The notes beneath the pieces are model-generated. The model was not told where the DNA came from. It made no database searches and saw nothing but the letters and a program-made list of their open reading frames with translations. Positions 48,037 through 61,200 of a stretch of DNA of 64,000 nt are shown here, piece by piece (within the stretch, counting starts at the first letter, position 1; each line of letters opens with the position of its first letter). A program made the translations under genes and the position numbers. The stretch is from Phallusia mammillata. Its lineage: Eukaryota; Chordata; Ascidiacea; Phlebobranchia; Ascidiidae. The stretch lies in the NCBI GenBank assembly GCA_003260075.1, contig QLIY01000552.1, positions 1 to 64,000 on the forward strand. Reading direction: 5' to 3'.

Positions 48037-49021
48037 ATGTGTTTAGATAGGCCTTCTGCGATTCTTTTGGTTTGTGGAGTCTACTGTTCCTGTCTTTGGG
48101 GAAGCACCGTTCGGTGTTACACCCTGTTTTACGATTATGTTGTGGTGGATTTTGAAGTAGACTACGCTGCAGCATCTCTCATTACTAGCCTTGGATTTGT
48201 GGGACTAGCCATCGGAAGTGAGTGCAAAGATGTACGCATAGTTTCCCTTAATATTTGTTACACTGAAATGCAGAACGTTGTTTAAATTGGAAGAGAAGAA
48301 TTTCTGCGCAGTTAAAAGCTAGATGATTTCAACAAAAGACAGAATCGTTTTAATCATTTTAATTTGATCCTAATCTTGTTAAAAGTCCAAACGGGTCTTT
48401 CCGGTGGCTTGAGATTTAAGTTTGAGTAAAAAAAGCTGGATTCTTATGTATTTTGAAACACTATATGCACGGATTTGTTCATAAGTCTAATGGCAAATAT
48501 AACGCCCCAAATAGAGGCAAAAAGCAACATGCTTTATGTTTGAAACGTTTCGGCAAACTTAATTGGAGCATAAATAGCTTTACACCAACGTATGCATTTG
48601 AGTCAAGTTAATTCAAACTTCAAAATCAGCAGGCAGTCCTAAAGTGGGGTAAAAAGACTAATTGCTTTCTTCGTTTTTAGCAATTACGTTTTGAAACAAA
48701 AATAATCTATGTTAACAAAATCATCTTTTCAGGTGGGATCAGCGGTTCTATGTTTAAGTTGTTCGGATACAGCAACACTGTAATAGTGTGGGGTATTATA
48801 TCATCCATATCTATCTTCGCCTCATCCTTCTCGTCAAACATTATGCTCATTGCAACAGGTGTGGGATTAATACCCGGTAAGCAATTGATTTGTATAGCGC
48901 ATGCATTTTCCTTTATATGTGTCTTTAGGCGGTACTCTTTAGCTTCGTTTGTGGAAAATTACCACGTTCGAATGCATTATAACTGGATGTAAGCAAAAGT
49001 TCTAAACGGCAAAAAAAAGAC

Positions 49022-49150
49022 CGACTGATTCGGTATAACGCCTTCATTGGGTCTGGCGTACTCTGAATTGTATATGAGTGTGCCGTGATCGCTGGTCTGC
49101 ATAGGAGCTTCCGGGCTAAACCCAGTTATGAATTTACGTTTATCTTAAAA
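49022..49150 (+). repeat. Dispersed repeat shared with 14215-14330
   Basis: GGTATAACGCCTTCATTGGG, then GAGTGTGCCGTGATCGCTGG, in intron 2 of the transporter pseudogene. Confidence 0.6.
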
Positions 49151-49190
49151 GTAAAAAACAAAACATAATTGGGATGTTGATTACATCAGT

Positions 49191-49230
49191 GGTCGGCAAC
49201 CGCCGGTCCGCGGCCCTGGTTTACTTTATA
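49191..49230. mobile_element. hAT-like left end
   Basis: CAGTGGTCGGCAACCGCCGG followed by TCCGCGGCCC. It pairs in type with the right end at 33370-33390. No matching right end is close by. Confidence 0.45.
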
Positions 49231-49906
49231 GCCGTTAAAAGCAACATTATCTGTTTCTGATGATTTCTGATGCGTATTTGGTAGAAACGATTGAAAAACA
49301 AAGGATGTCGATAAAAGAGGGTACTTTACGTAATCTTTTTGTTATGTTTCTACACAGGTTTCGCTATAGCTCCGTTGCAGATTTCCAGCATGGCAATCGC
49401 CAATACACTCAACAAAAATCTTGCAACGTTTTTCACTCAAATGTTCTTTCTTGGGGTCAGTGTTGGTCCTTTTTTACTCTGTCCGTGTTTTCAATACTTC
49501 ATCGAAAGTTTCGGATGGCGTGAGCATTACAGGTATAAACCTCACAGGGTTATAACAATGTGAAATCGTAAAGTTCCAGTTTTCCAAAAACGAATGACGT
49601 TTGTACGTATCATGTTGAGAAAGCTGTTTAATTAGAAGCACGTTACTTCAGAAGCACGCAAACGTTACTGCTTGTTATGTAGTATTGGAAGCTCATCGAG
49701 CAATGGTTCTCAAAGTTGGGTCCTCAAAATATACGAAAATAATTCAGTAGTTAATCACGGATGCACTAAAGTCCAGTGAATTACGTGTGATGGTGACAAA
49801 ATTTAAAAGATTGAAATGGTTTGCCAAGTTGTAACCGGCATTCTTAAAATAATTAAACATGGTTCTATGCAACTGCCTGTCGAAGAATCCGGTATAGACC
49901 ACAATT

Positions 49907-49997
49907 TAGAGTTGGAACGTTGTCCGAAATTCGATCCCGAACCAAAAGTATAAGCCCGAAGCCCGGCTCAAAAAGCCCGACCCAACTTACAACTCTG
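49907..49997. mobile_element. 91-bp MITE, perfect 8-bp target duplication
   Basis: Ends TAGAGTTG and CAACTCTG-type (ACAACTCTG), with CCACAATT on both sides (49899-49906 and 49998-50005). AAGCCCG words inside. Intron 3 of the transporter pseudogene. Same family as 51975-52292. Confidence 0.85.
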
Positions 49998-51728
49998 CCA
50001 CAATTAAACAAAAAACATACCGTTCTACAACCTTGTCAGAGATAAATCTTCATGGTAGACAGCTCATTTTTTGTATTTAAGATAATTGCTGGTTTATTTC
50101 TCAACATCACAGTATGTGGGGTCGCCATGAGAAGATTTCAGCCCCCAACAAGCAACATGGATGGAACCAAACCAATCGATCGAAGGTACAATCGGTAATT
50201 GCATTTTTTGACATAACTCTTCTTGCTTATACTCCCGAAACTACTATACTCAAAAAATTAATAATTTGTATCATAAAATACAGTATTGTGGGAGTAAATA
50301 TGGACTTAATTGCATCACAATGTACAGTTTGACGTGATGAGAAATCGTTGTGGCGGTCACAACATTCATCTCTTTTGTTCTTACAGTTACTATAGCGTTC
50401 GGAGCGGCCAGCGCTGCACAGTATCTTTTTGGTGAGTATTTTTGCATACATTTGAAATCGAAAAAAAAAACATTTGATTGAATTGTGACTAGAAATTATT
50501 ACTCTCGAAGACAACTTTTGTTTTCGCTGACAAAGCAACGACAATTTGATAAAAACTCCAATCAAAAGTCATTCGTAAGAGGCATTATAACTCAATTATC
50601 ACTAGTTTTTAACCAACAATTTAAAAACATTGATGCATGTTTAGTCAATGTCGAGTAGTTTGTAGAACAATCCTAAGTTTGCAAGAACAAAAATTTAAAT
50701 TTGACCGTTGAAAGTGAAAAACGCACAAAGATACAACATTTTTCCAGGTCTGCTGATCAGCAACACAGACAATCTGCGTTTGGTCTATTACATTGGGGTC
50801 GGACTAAGCCTTTTCGCCGGAACGCTGGAGTTTTTGTGGCATCTCTACGTTTACCACATCACCACAAAGATCAAAAGAAAAGCGCAAGATGCAACAACTT
50901 GAACCAGACAATGATCATAACGACGCAAAATTGAGATGTAGCACCAACCAGAATTGATTTGTTGATGATGTGTGACTTATAAGGTGTTGAGTGGAAACTG
51001 GGTGATGTGCAAGACGAAGGAATGTATGAAATATTGAATTCTTTATCTTTGTGTTTGAAAGAATCGCAAAGCATTCGGTAATTGTTTAGCGCTTTTACCG
51101 ATTATTTGGACCTGATTGAATTTAGAATAAAAACATCTTTTAATCGCACTGGTAGTTACTTGGGTGGCACTAACAGCAAAAAATACACTAAACCCACGTC
51201 AAATTTGCTTTCCGTTACTGGCATAGGCGATAACAGTGGCAACCGGATATTCGGTATTAGGCGCAGTTTTGTTTTGAAAACCAACGTTTTAATTCAATTT
51301 CCTATTATCGTTTGAAGTCGCAAAGAGCAGAACGCACTGCTTAGCCATAGAATAGCCTGAAGCGACATGTGTCTGATCAACGTAGTAAATCGAAAATTCT
51401 TTATTAAGAGAGACGCGTTTACAGTTGCCAACAGCAAAACTATAGCCTCCAGATAGAAGTGATCGCAGAACCTATAAATTGAAAAGCAGTAACCAATTGT
51501 TTCAACTTGTTCTTGGTATAAAAATAACAGCTTGCGTCAAAGCAGTTTTCACGGAAGTTTGGCATCAAGTCAAAGTTACATGCAGTTCAACAGCCAGAAA
51601 AGAAGTGTTCAAGCGAACAGAGTTTAAACCAGCTGTGCTGCTTTTAACTGGAAAAATGTACTGTTTAGGGCTTGCGACGTGATAGATTAAGTGTATTTAC
51701 CTATACTGTGAAACAAAAGACAAGCAAG

Positions 51729-54700
51729 ATGATTTGTAAGATTGACGTGTCGTCAGTGATGCTACTACTATGCGGTCTATACGCTGCATGTCTATGGGGA
51801 AGTACCCTTAGGTGTTATTCCCTCTTTTACGACTCTATGGTGGAAGATTTTGAAGCAAACTACGCTGCCGCTTCGATGATAAGCAGTTTGAGTTTAGTGG
51901 GCTGCGCCATGGGAAGTAAGTATGAAATTGGCAATTGTAAACAAACCAATCGATTTAAAGTATAGCTGCGAGAGCAGAGTTGCAAACGGGCTAAAAATCG
52001 CTTTTGAGAAGCCCGTTTAGGCCCCAAGTTTGATATGCAGGCCTATGTACGGATGCCTCCGGAAGGACACAACAAATAACAACAAACACAATAGACAATT
52101 GGTCTTGAACAAGGCGTTTTAGGGTTGTTGGGTACAGCAACTTCCAACTTAGTTCGTTAAATTTAATACTGAAAACATAGTGTAAAAATAATACTGAAAC
52201 AGAGTGTAAAATCAGGCCCGAATCTACCCAGTTTTTTGTAACCTAAGCCAGAACGCGGCCTGAGCCAGAACCCGGCCCGACTAACAACTCTGTGCCAGAG
52301 AGCTTGAACATAGTGAATATATGTTACCTAACGTCTCCAACACAATGTTTTCGCGACAGAAAAAAATTTCTGGAGTTTTAAAGTCTTTGATTAATAGAAA
52401 GTTTTAAAGGCAAATATTTCAGCAACAAACTGTACAACGATGACTTACTTTTCAAACGCAGGTGTTTTTAGTTCCCCTACATTCAAATTGTTTGGATACA
52501 GCAACTCCGTAATGCTCTTGGGTGTGGTATCATGCATTTCAACATTGGTTGCGTCTTTCTCATCGAGTATTGCGTTGATTTCGATAGGGTTTGGCCTAAT
52601 ACCAGGTAAAGCAGTATATCAGTATATTGTTTGAAAATGCTTTACCTTTGATTTATGGTATATGCATTGTAATAAGCCAACTGTAAGTGTTTATAAATAA
52701 GCTCTATTTTGCAACAGAAAGCTATTTTGAGTAATTACTGCAATATACAGTTAAACCGCAAATGCTGCTGTTCAACAAAAACAGGAAACTATCAACCACG
52801 CGTTTCATGAAAAGGATATCCCTTTTGGTAGAAAGCTTGTCTGACAAACCCAGAAAAGACAAACAGCATTACAATGTTCAACACACCAACACATTTTTAG
52901 TATATAACATATTCAAAACAACACTACATTGACTTAAGACATAACAAACAACAACTTACAAGTATACGTGATATCATGGAGTTTAAACAGCATAAATCCA
53001 GATTGTTGCTTCCAAGCTTGCATATAAAACCGCCAAGCTGGTGCACCAAACAGCCACCTGTGCTTAAAATCAAGTGCGCTTTTCCGTATAGCTTGCCGCA
53101 GGACAAAAGCGTGTACGTAGCAAAGGGTTTTTATGCGGCTCTTCGGTTGTTTCAAGGAACGTTTTGTTGTTGTTGCAGGTTTTGCTTTGGTTTTGCTGCA
53201 CGTTTCGACCGTGGCAATTTCAAATACCTTCGAACGTGCTAACTTTTTCACGCAGATGTTTTTCCTCGGATTAGGCCTCGGACCTTTCCTGCTATGCCCT
53301 TGCTTTCAGTATTTTATTGAAATGTTCAGATGGCGTGGAGCTTTGCAGGTAAAGAAACCAAAGTACTGCTTAATCAGATGTTCTCAGCCTATTTTCTCCT
53401 AAAACATTAGTATAACACCTTCATAGAATAAATCGTTGGCTTGCCGTCTATGATACAAACTTGTAGTGGGGCGCTTATCCAACGATATTTGTTTATAGTT
53501 GTCTTTGCTACGAAAATGCCAGAGTTTTCTAAACTATTACGGTTACTGCCTTTCAATATGTTCTTCCGTACATTTTAGATAATTGCAGGTATGTTTCTCA
53601 ACATTACGGTATGTGGCGCAGTCTTACGACGGTTTGAACAGAATTTGAACAGAAAACCTTCTAATGTGAAACAGTGCCAAAGGAGGTAGACATACCATTC
53701 AGTAAGATAAGCATCATTTCACAAATATTTAAGAAATATATTATGTGGTATATACTTTGTCGCTTCCTTGCAAACGCCAACTTGAGTTGTGTTTAAAATA
53801 GCATATTCCCAAGGTGCAAGGCTTACACCGTTTTAGTTTGACAACTTATCCCACTTTGTCATTTTGTTAACACTTTGAATTGTGCTGTAGGAAACCACAA
53901 CAGATTTTGAAGCCGACCCATTAAATTAAACCTAAGACAATCCGTTAACCATTTCACCACTTCGCAGGGAACGGGGAATATGTCATCAGATTTTGTCCAG
54001 TATACACAGCCTGCTGGATACGAAACTTCTCGCAAATCCGTCTTTCTATGTTTACACATTGTCAGCAACGACATACGGCAGTGTATTCTTCTCTGCTTTA
54101 TCCTATATACCATTATACGGCACCAAAGGTATGCAAAATCCGTGTTTAAAGTTTAACTCGTGAAATTGTGTCATTTTTCCTGTCAAAAAACAACATGTCA
54201 AACTGCAGGCAGTGCAATGTTTGGCTTACAGGGTCTCATCAGTGCAGTTGGTGATGTGAGATAGCCCGGATTGCAAGCCTAATGTAGTCGAATATTGGCT
54301 AGTGACCTTAGATCGAAAGAGTGCGCACTGTCATCAGCTTATCAAATACTGGCTTGATGCTGTCAAAATTCATGGATTTAACTTGCAGCTATGATATTGA
54401 AGACAGGTGATTAAACATGAAAACTATTTACGCACTTTCTTTTCTAGTGTTACAGTTGGACGTTTTTGTTGCAACGACACTTGTATTGGCTCTCTCTGTT
54501 GGTGATGGCTTTGCCAAAGTCAGCCTGTCCATTCTGTCCGATCGCATAAGCAGTGATAAAATGATCCTTTTCACAGTAAGTTTTGAACTCCGAATCCAAA
54601 TAATTTGTCTGTTACAACTTAAAAAACTTCCCAACGTAGTCCAAAGGTTTTCCAACGTTTTTTTTTTTTTTTAAGATTAAATTATCCTCTGATCCAGTAG

Positions 54701-56044
54701 TTCTCAAACTGTGCGTCGCGAAGCCCTAGTGCGTCGTTTCAATTTTCAAGGGCGTCGCAGAATAGTTCCGTTTCGTGGCTTTTTGTTGTTATATCAATAA
54801 ACACAACTTATATAAATAAGTTTCCTCATTAACTTTTATTTGCTGGTGCGTCGCAAGTCCAGAAAACTTTTCCAAAGGCGTCGCAACAAAAAAAAGTTTG
54901 AGAACCACTCTCTAAACCAAAGCTCTCACAAAAATAAGAGTAGAATTAAATTATATTGGTAACGTTTAAAAAAAAATTCGCTCTCTCGCAATTCCCGGCA
55001 AATCAATCCAACAAGATCGTTAAAACATAAAATCCTAATAATTTTGATCGGTGACTTAGTTAACTTTATAATCCTGGCGCGCATATGTAACACTGTATGT
55101 AGAATATAGGCTGAATCAGGTAAACCATTTTTCATATGTCATGAAATCTTAATACTAACGTTTCCACAGCAAGTCAATTTTGAAACTGTAAGTCTTATAA
55201 TACAGAACCTGACCCTATTCTTCTTACGTTTCAGTCGTCACTGATGCTTCTTATGTCGTTTTCTGTCCTGTTTCTTTCTCTAACAAGATCATACATAGTA
55301 GCAATGGTGGCTTGCACGGCAACAGGCCTTTTCATAGGCGGCTTGCCTGGCCTGCGAACCACAATAGGATACAATGAGTTTGCTCCAGAACTTTTCTCAT
55401 CAGTTTTCGGCTACTCCACTGGTGTAACGTTGGCGGTGTCCAGTGCCACACAATACCTTATTGGTAGGTTGGTATTCTAAATAGAAATTTATGTCAAAAA
55501 ACAAAAATGTTTAAATATATTTTTGTGTATGCCATATGCAGAAAATTGCCAGGATATTACAATAATTTCACTTATCAAATCAACTATAGTAAAAACCAGC
55601 CCTGAATAAATCGTGTGTTCCTGTGCAGACGTCCTCGAACGAATTAAATCTCCACTCCAACAACGCTTGTCAAAATATCCATAATAAATGCATTTACTAT
55701 ATGCAGCACGCAGAGAGTTGTTTTTTCTTAAGTTATTCTTTAGTGTCTAGTGTTCCTCGCAGTTCTTGGACTCGTAATGACTTAAGTGTGATGGCTACAA
55801 CATAGCTTCAATCTACCTTCAAGACTAAAACATTTCTTGACCTTTATATTTAGGTATGCTGATAGATAACACTGATAACTTGTCCTTGGTTTACTACATC
55901 GGGGCTGGACTTGGTTTAGTTTCCGCAGCTATCGAATTCTCCTGGTATATGTCTTTGTACCAAGACACAAGATGTCACAAGCGAGCAAAATCAGCCAGGG
56001 ATCACCAAACTGACAACATGGTATTAGAAGTAACGCCTTGCTGA
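51729..56044 (+). CDS. SLC16/monocarboxylate transporter-like protein 3
   Basis: Exons: 51729-51915, 52462-52605, 53179-53348, 53579-53685, 53968-54128, 54448-54575, 55235-55463, 55854-56044. Sum 1317 bases, 438 aa. Exons 2, 5, 6 and 7 have exactly the lengths of those in transporter 1. Exon 3 is two codons shorter and exon 4 one longer. MCT-type features are LFGYSNSVMLLGVVSC, FFLGLGLGPFLLCPCFQYF, RWRGALQ, NPSFYVYTLSATTYGS and LSVGDGFAKVSLSILSDR, the last keeping the D..G/DR loop between segments 8 and 9. The N-terminal GGWGW motif is again missing. The start ATG gives MICKIDVSSVMLLLCGLY, aligned with the other two. Probably a functional plasma-membrane carrier of unknown substrate. Introns hold two transposon insertions. 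Confidence 0.88.
51975..52292. mobile_element. 318-bp MITE in intron 1 of transporter 3
   Basis: Ends CAGAGTTG and CAACTCTG, flanked by TGCGAGAG and TGCCAGAG (7 of 8 match, 51967-51974 and 52293-52300). GGCCCGA and AAGCCCG words match the 91-bp relative at 49907. Confidence 0.85.
54695..54909. mobile_element. hAT-type MITE, older copy
   Basis: Ends CAGTAGTTCTCAAACTGTGC and AAGTTTGAGAACCACT, with GTCGC words, same family as 22827-23042. Flanks CTCTGATC and CTCTAAAC match at 6 of 8. Intron 6 of transporter 3. Confidence 0.82.
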
Positions 56045-58252
56045 TAGCTGTAATGTACGCATTACAAATTTGGTGTTGAAGCATGATGCAATAATTCTGC
56101 ACCTTTTCAAGTATTGTTTTCAGCATGATTAATTGTAGGCTTGCTCTGCAAAATGTTAAAAAATATTGTTAAAGATTTCTGAATTTAACATTAGACGTAT
56201 GTATGTTATCAGAATACGCACTTTTTAAACTTTAACTTTTATCGCCCACTAAGAGCCAATGTTAGTACAATTGTAGTGTTCTTATTGGTATTATTTCTTA
56301 CAAAACCACATTTAAAGGGTCAAAAACTAGTCGAATTTTGCCTTTGTAACATTATAATATACGACGTTTCATTGCGTGTAACAGTAAGACAGACAAATAC
56401 GATTTTGTAATGTTGCATGTTCAATAGCAAAATAAAACGTGATGCTTTGTTTTACGCTTATCACAGTTTTTTCAGTAGTGCAGATTGAAAGGAAACAATT
56501 AAAGCACTTAAATTGCCAAAAAAATATCCTGGATTTTGTATTTTTTACACCCAGTCCAAGAACTCGAGTGAGTCGTAGAATAGTTTTCCTAATCCCGCGA
56601 GCACCTCACTACATAAATAACCCCATACGTTTTCATTACTCTTAATTTTAGTCAAATCCGCAAATGGTTATGTTAAGACAAAAATATAGTTAGAGGCATA
56701 AAAAGATCGAGAAACGCAGTTTTAAACAGATCGGCGACAATTTGGGAGCCACTTTGCAGTTTAAAGCTTGCATTTCTTAATACATGCGTCATCATCATGT
56801 GAAAACCCACGTCGAAGGACATAAAAATTCGACGGCCTTACGATATATGACGTGTTCGCCTGGGGCCTATGTACAAAGAGTCGTAAACGCGAAAATAGAA
56901 ATGACCTCTCAGGTCGTGCGCAAGCTCTTGGCGGTAATTAAGTGCTTTCACATGAGGTTTTAAACAACAACTTTAATGCCGTGAAGTTACAACAAAATAG
57001 GGTGAGCCAGATTTGAATATCGTCTTGTGAGTATGTGGGTATATTTGTTTTAAAGACTTTGATAATCACAAAATAAACTCCACTCAACTCATACAAAATA
57101 CACATCGAGCAAGTCTCTTTCGTTCTGCTTGGATCCATTTCCATGATTCTTGTGTTTATCAGTAAATCTTACTTAGTTGGTAGATGAATATGTAACATCT
57201 TGCTTTTCATTTTGCTGCTTTGGGATCTTGCGAAATAATACCGTTTTGTACAAACGCACATTTCCAAACAAATTTTATTCCAAAACCAAACTGCTTAAAG
57301 TAAAACATATCTGACCTTTCAAATGGGTTGTTAAATAACTGATCAAGACCGCAAATGCGCAAAGACTTTACATCCCTGTATAGAGTTGACGCATACTCGC
57401 GTGACATGTTGTCGAGCCCTCAAGGCAAACCGCGTCTATAGTGCACATCTTGTTTACAGATGCAAAAAAAAGTCCAATATTCCACCTCTGAAATCATCAG
57501 CAGAACTGGTTATGTGGAAAAGATTTGCGTGTTTTTGTGTTATATTTCTTTAGAGTATGTTGCATCTTTTTAATCTGTTTGGGTTTAAAGTGAAAGAAAT
57601 ATCCTTTCATGTACGGTCGATAGCATTGCCAACGTTCAAGACATATATGGTATACCATATATGGCGGAAAATACAGATGTTTACACGTTTACACGTTTTT
57701 TCTTCAATAAAAAGGAAATATGCAAGCCAGGCAGAAAAAGTCCAATGTGTGAAAAGATTTGTGGCATTAAGCAAACCATTTGAAAGTTCCATATACATTT
57801 CGTAAAATCAATACACACATTTTTTGTCCGAATGCCACAAAAATCAATCAGCATAACAAAAGAAAAAATACGGTGTGCCGTAGATTTTTTGTAATAAATG
57901 TTCTTTGCTGTACAGATGAAAAAGCATAACTATGGGAAATACAAACAAAAAAGAAACAGCTTTGCAATAAAAACGTCTTGTGCTTTTTGTGGAACAATCT
58001 TTTTTTACGTTTTCGCCAACATTTTTTTGAGTTTTTTATGCCACTTTAAAAACCTTTTTGTCGCTTTATGAAGCCACAACAGATCCACATCTACACGACT
58101 GGCTCGAAACTGTATTTTTATGCACAGAATACAATTGTTGAAACACACGCTCTCAAAATACAACCTGCTTCTCGCATAGCACTGTGATTCATCATCGGTA
58201 GCATACCCATTTCGTAAAACACCCAAAGCAACGTTTCTCTCTGTTGTATTCC
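56045..58252. other. Intergenic between transporter 3 and the GPCR
   Basis: Convergent 3' ends. AATAAA at 56431-56436 may serve transporter 3. No further gene or repeat recognised. Short frames at 57207-57805 look fortuitous. Confidence 0.45.
56431..56436 (+). promoter_or_regulatory. Poly(A) signal of transporter 3
   Basis: AATAAA 387 bases after the stop codon. Confidence 0.4.
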
Positions 58253-61200
58253 TTACACAACGATATCATCCCCTGTTTCTTCGATAACCGATCCCATACT
58301 ATTCCTCAATCCCAAATCGTTTTTCAGAGTATCACTTCCTGCGCTGCTGGTTGACCTTGTACGCGTAGTCGTCACTGCAGTGGCTTGTGACTCCCCGGAC
58401 AATGTCCTCAACGACTTTGACGAATTGATCGAGGCGTCCCCGGCATATCTGGACTTCCACAGTTCTCTCCCGGCCGGCGACTGCCAATATGATGTCGGCC
58501 TCTTTGAAGCAACAGCTGTCCGCGTGCGAGAGGGCCTAATGCGTTTCAAACATCCAGCAATGTCCTTAACTAATATTGCCGTCGCCTCCCGAAACTCCTT
58601 GTTGCATGTGTTGTATACAATCACGTTCAAAAAACTGCCACAGATCATAATGAAGGTGCTAGCGAAAAGCGCATCACCCTGCGCACGGGGCTTACAAGGA
58701 CCTGGGTCTTGAACTGTTTGATCTATCAGCACAGCAAAAACAGGTAACACGGTGACTGTGAACAGAACCAGTACCACTGTTGTCGTGCGTCTCAAGTCGC
58801 GATCCACCCGACTCAGTGAGTTCTGTGTGCGAGTGCTCTGCCTACGGGAGTCCTTCATTTGAAGCAACATCTTACGGCTATGGACCCACGTGAGCAAGGT
58901 GAGAAACCACGTGACAACAAAGGGAATTCCCCAGATAATCACCGCGTAAAGAATCACATGGAGAAATCTTTAAGAAAGAAAGAAGGTTTAAATTTGTTGC
59001 TTTCTTGTCACGTATGTGAGTGTGGCAAAGGATACTTACTTTTTGTAGTGTGGTTCGGTTTCAGCAACCTACATCAAAAATACGTTTTAGGACGAGAAAA
59101 TAACAATCAATGTATGCAGCAACAGTTACAGTGTCAGTTTGTTTGAGATGTGTACACATGACCACAAAGTTATTTTTTTATTATTCTATCTAATTAAACT
59201 GATAGTAATTAAGCATAACTTTGCTTTGTAGTAAACCTTTTCATACAACGACCGATTTTAGTTGTTATTACGCTGAATTTTCTTGAAATTTGCTTTGTTG
59301 TGAAAGTGTGGTTACTAGTCCCAACGCGATTTTAATACCTGCAGCGGTTTGATGAACGGCATATAAAACATGGTAACAAGACTTCTGGTAAAGTCAACAT
59401 AGTCCGGTACGAGAGCAGGAAGAATAGCAACGGCAACAGCCAAAATCCACACAAGAATTATAGCAATTGCAGCCCGTTTTGTGGTCATGATTTCACCAAT
59501 ACGATACTTCATAGGCCAGCGAATCGATAGGTAGCTGTCCACCGACAAAAGAAGTAAACTGCGAGGAATTTTAGACTTGATTAAGATACGTTAAACGTAC
59601 AATAAAAGGTTTTCACAAAGGCCCCTTTTCAGAGTATTGCTTTAAAATGCACATTAGGGCATGTTTATTCTTACAGTAGTTGAACTCATTTTAAATATAG
59701 TATAACAAGATTATTCTCAAATCAGAGAGTGCTTGCTAAAATTGTACCTGCCAAAATTGTAACTGTTAAATGTCGTTTTTTAACAAAATGTGATTAAAGC
59801 ACAATGTCATTACCAAACATGGACAAAGCGAATTTTGGGACGATACTTCCGCAATTAAACTTGAATTAAATTGGAATGAAAACCCATTGCCAACCGAAAA
59901 ACGTACAAAACAGTACAAATCTACCTGTAGATTGTTGATATGGCAGATAACATTCCAGCAATAACAAAAGTGATAGAGGCTGCGTCAGTGACAACAACCG
60001 ATTGGACGGCAAGATGTTTGTCACTTGCATCATAGGAGATGTTATTTAGTATGTTGTTGGCCACGGCTGGTAGTACGAAAATTCCCGTAATAAAATCTGC
60101 ATACAAGGTGTAAAATGATGACTTGAGTTATTGATTTGTCTAAATTCATTTGATATTTGATTAAGTAAGCTGAACCTTTTTATGTAATATTGCATGATTC
60201 TGATCAAACCAAAAGGGCCATGAATAACAGGAAACGACCAAAATATACACAAAGTAGATAAAACTTAAACTATGTTTGTATAGCTGAAATTAGGCCAATT
60301 ACATGGTAAAACATAGTGGAGGGGCAAAATGAAAGTGAAAATAAAACACTATCTTGTTTTTACTTCTCATTTGTTTTGTGTAATAAACACGCTTGTCACC
60401 CCGCAAACACGAAAACAAACGCTGAACATTGGTCTCAAAGATAGAATCAGTGATAAAAACCCTGCGCCTGGTTCAACTATCGGTAACACGTACGGCAAAC
60501 TCGGACGTTTAGTTTCAGTGGTTCGTGCCACTTTGTCCAACTCGTTTAAACGTTGTGGTTTTGGTCGGGATTTCAAGCAGTTTCGACCATCCGGTTTAAG
60601 GTAATTTCGATGTCGTTTTCATATCGCAATTAACTTTAAACCTATGGCTATTATATTGTCTTTTAAAACTAACAACATTTTCTTATTGGTCTTATTTAAA
60701 CCAGATTCTTTGTGATTAAAGTTATAGGTTTAACTTGATTAAGATTATGTTATGGCCACAGACAAATTTAGTTATAAAAAACATCCGAATGTGTTTTAAA
60801 AGTAAAAACAAATACAAAAGCCAAATCATCTAACTTAGACTCACAAAAAGCAATTGATTTTTTTACCTGCAATAGCCAGCGACATCTTAAAGTAACCATG
60901 TGGTCTTCGTAAAGCTGGAGTAGCCGCAACCACAAAGATTATCATGATATTGCTGGCAATAATTGCGATATCCAAGATGATAATTAGGGCCAAAATGAAG
61001 CCAACCAAATGTCTATCACATTCCACAGCATACAAAGCGTTTGCCTCAGGTGGTAACTTGACAATAGTACAAGCTGGAAAAACTGCACAATCCGTCACAA
61101 ACGTAAAGTTTGTTTTAGCATAGTTTCCTTTCGGAGTTGTTGTATCGGCGTTGGAAGTAAAATTTCTTGAAATTAAAATCGGACTTGTCATATTGGGCAA

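Larger units (their letters stand above)
48037..50902 (+). pseudogene. SLC16-like transporter 2, internally deleted and frameshifted
   Basis: Recognisable exons: 48037-48217, 48733-48876, 49358-49532, 50082-50185, a remnant of exon 7 at about 50387-50431 (TIAFGAASAAQYLFG) and exon 8 at 50748-50902. Exon 3 is 175 bases against 176 in transporter 1. A G is missing between 49522 and 49523, turning GWRGALQ into GWREHYR and breaking the phase to exon 4. Between 50186 and 50386 there is no exon 5, exon 6 or first four-fifths of exon 7, so membrane segments of the second half are lost. Splicing exon 4 to the remnant gives a stop. Exons 1, 2 and 8 remain open and close to the neighbours, so the decay is recent. 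It is either a pseudogene or, less likely, a misassembled region. Confidence 0.85.

Noticed and set aside
50381..50431. TTCTTACAG as a true acceptor for a shortened exon in the transporter pseudogene
   Set aside because: Joining exon 4 to it gives the wrong frame and an early stop. The sequence is better explained as the remaining end of exon 7 after a deletion.
58380..58712. 110-codon plus frame opposite the GPCR last exon
   Set aside because: Shadow of the GC-richer GPCR coding exon on the other strand.
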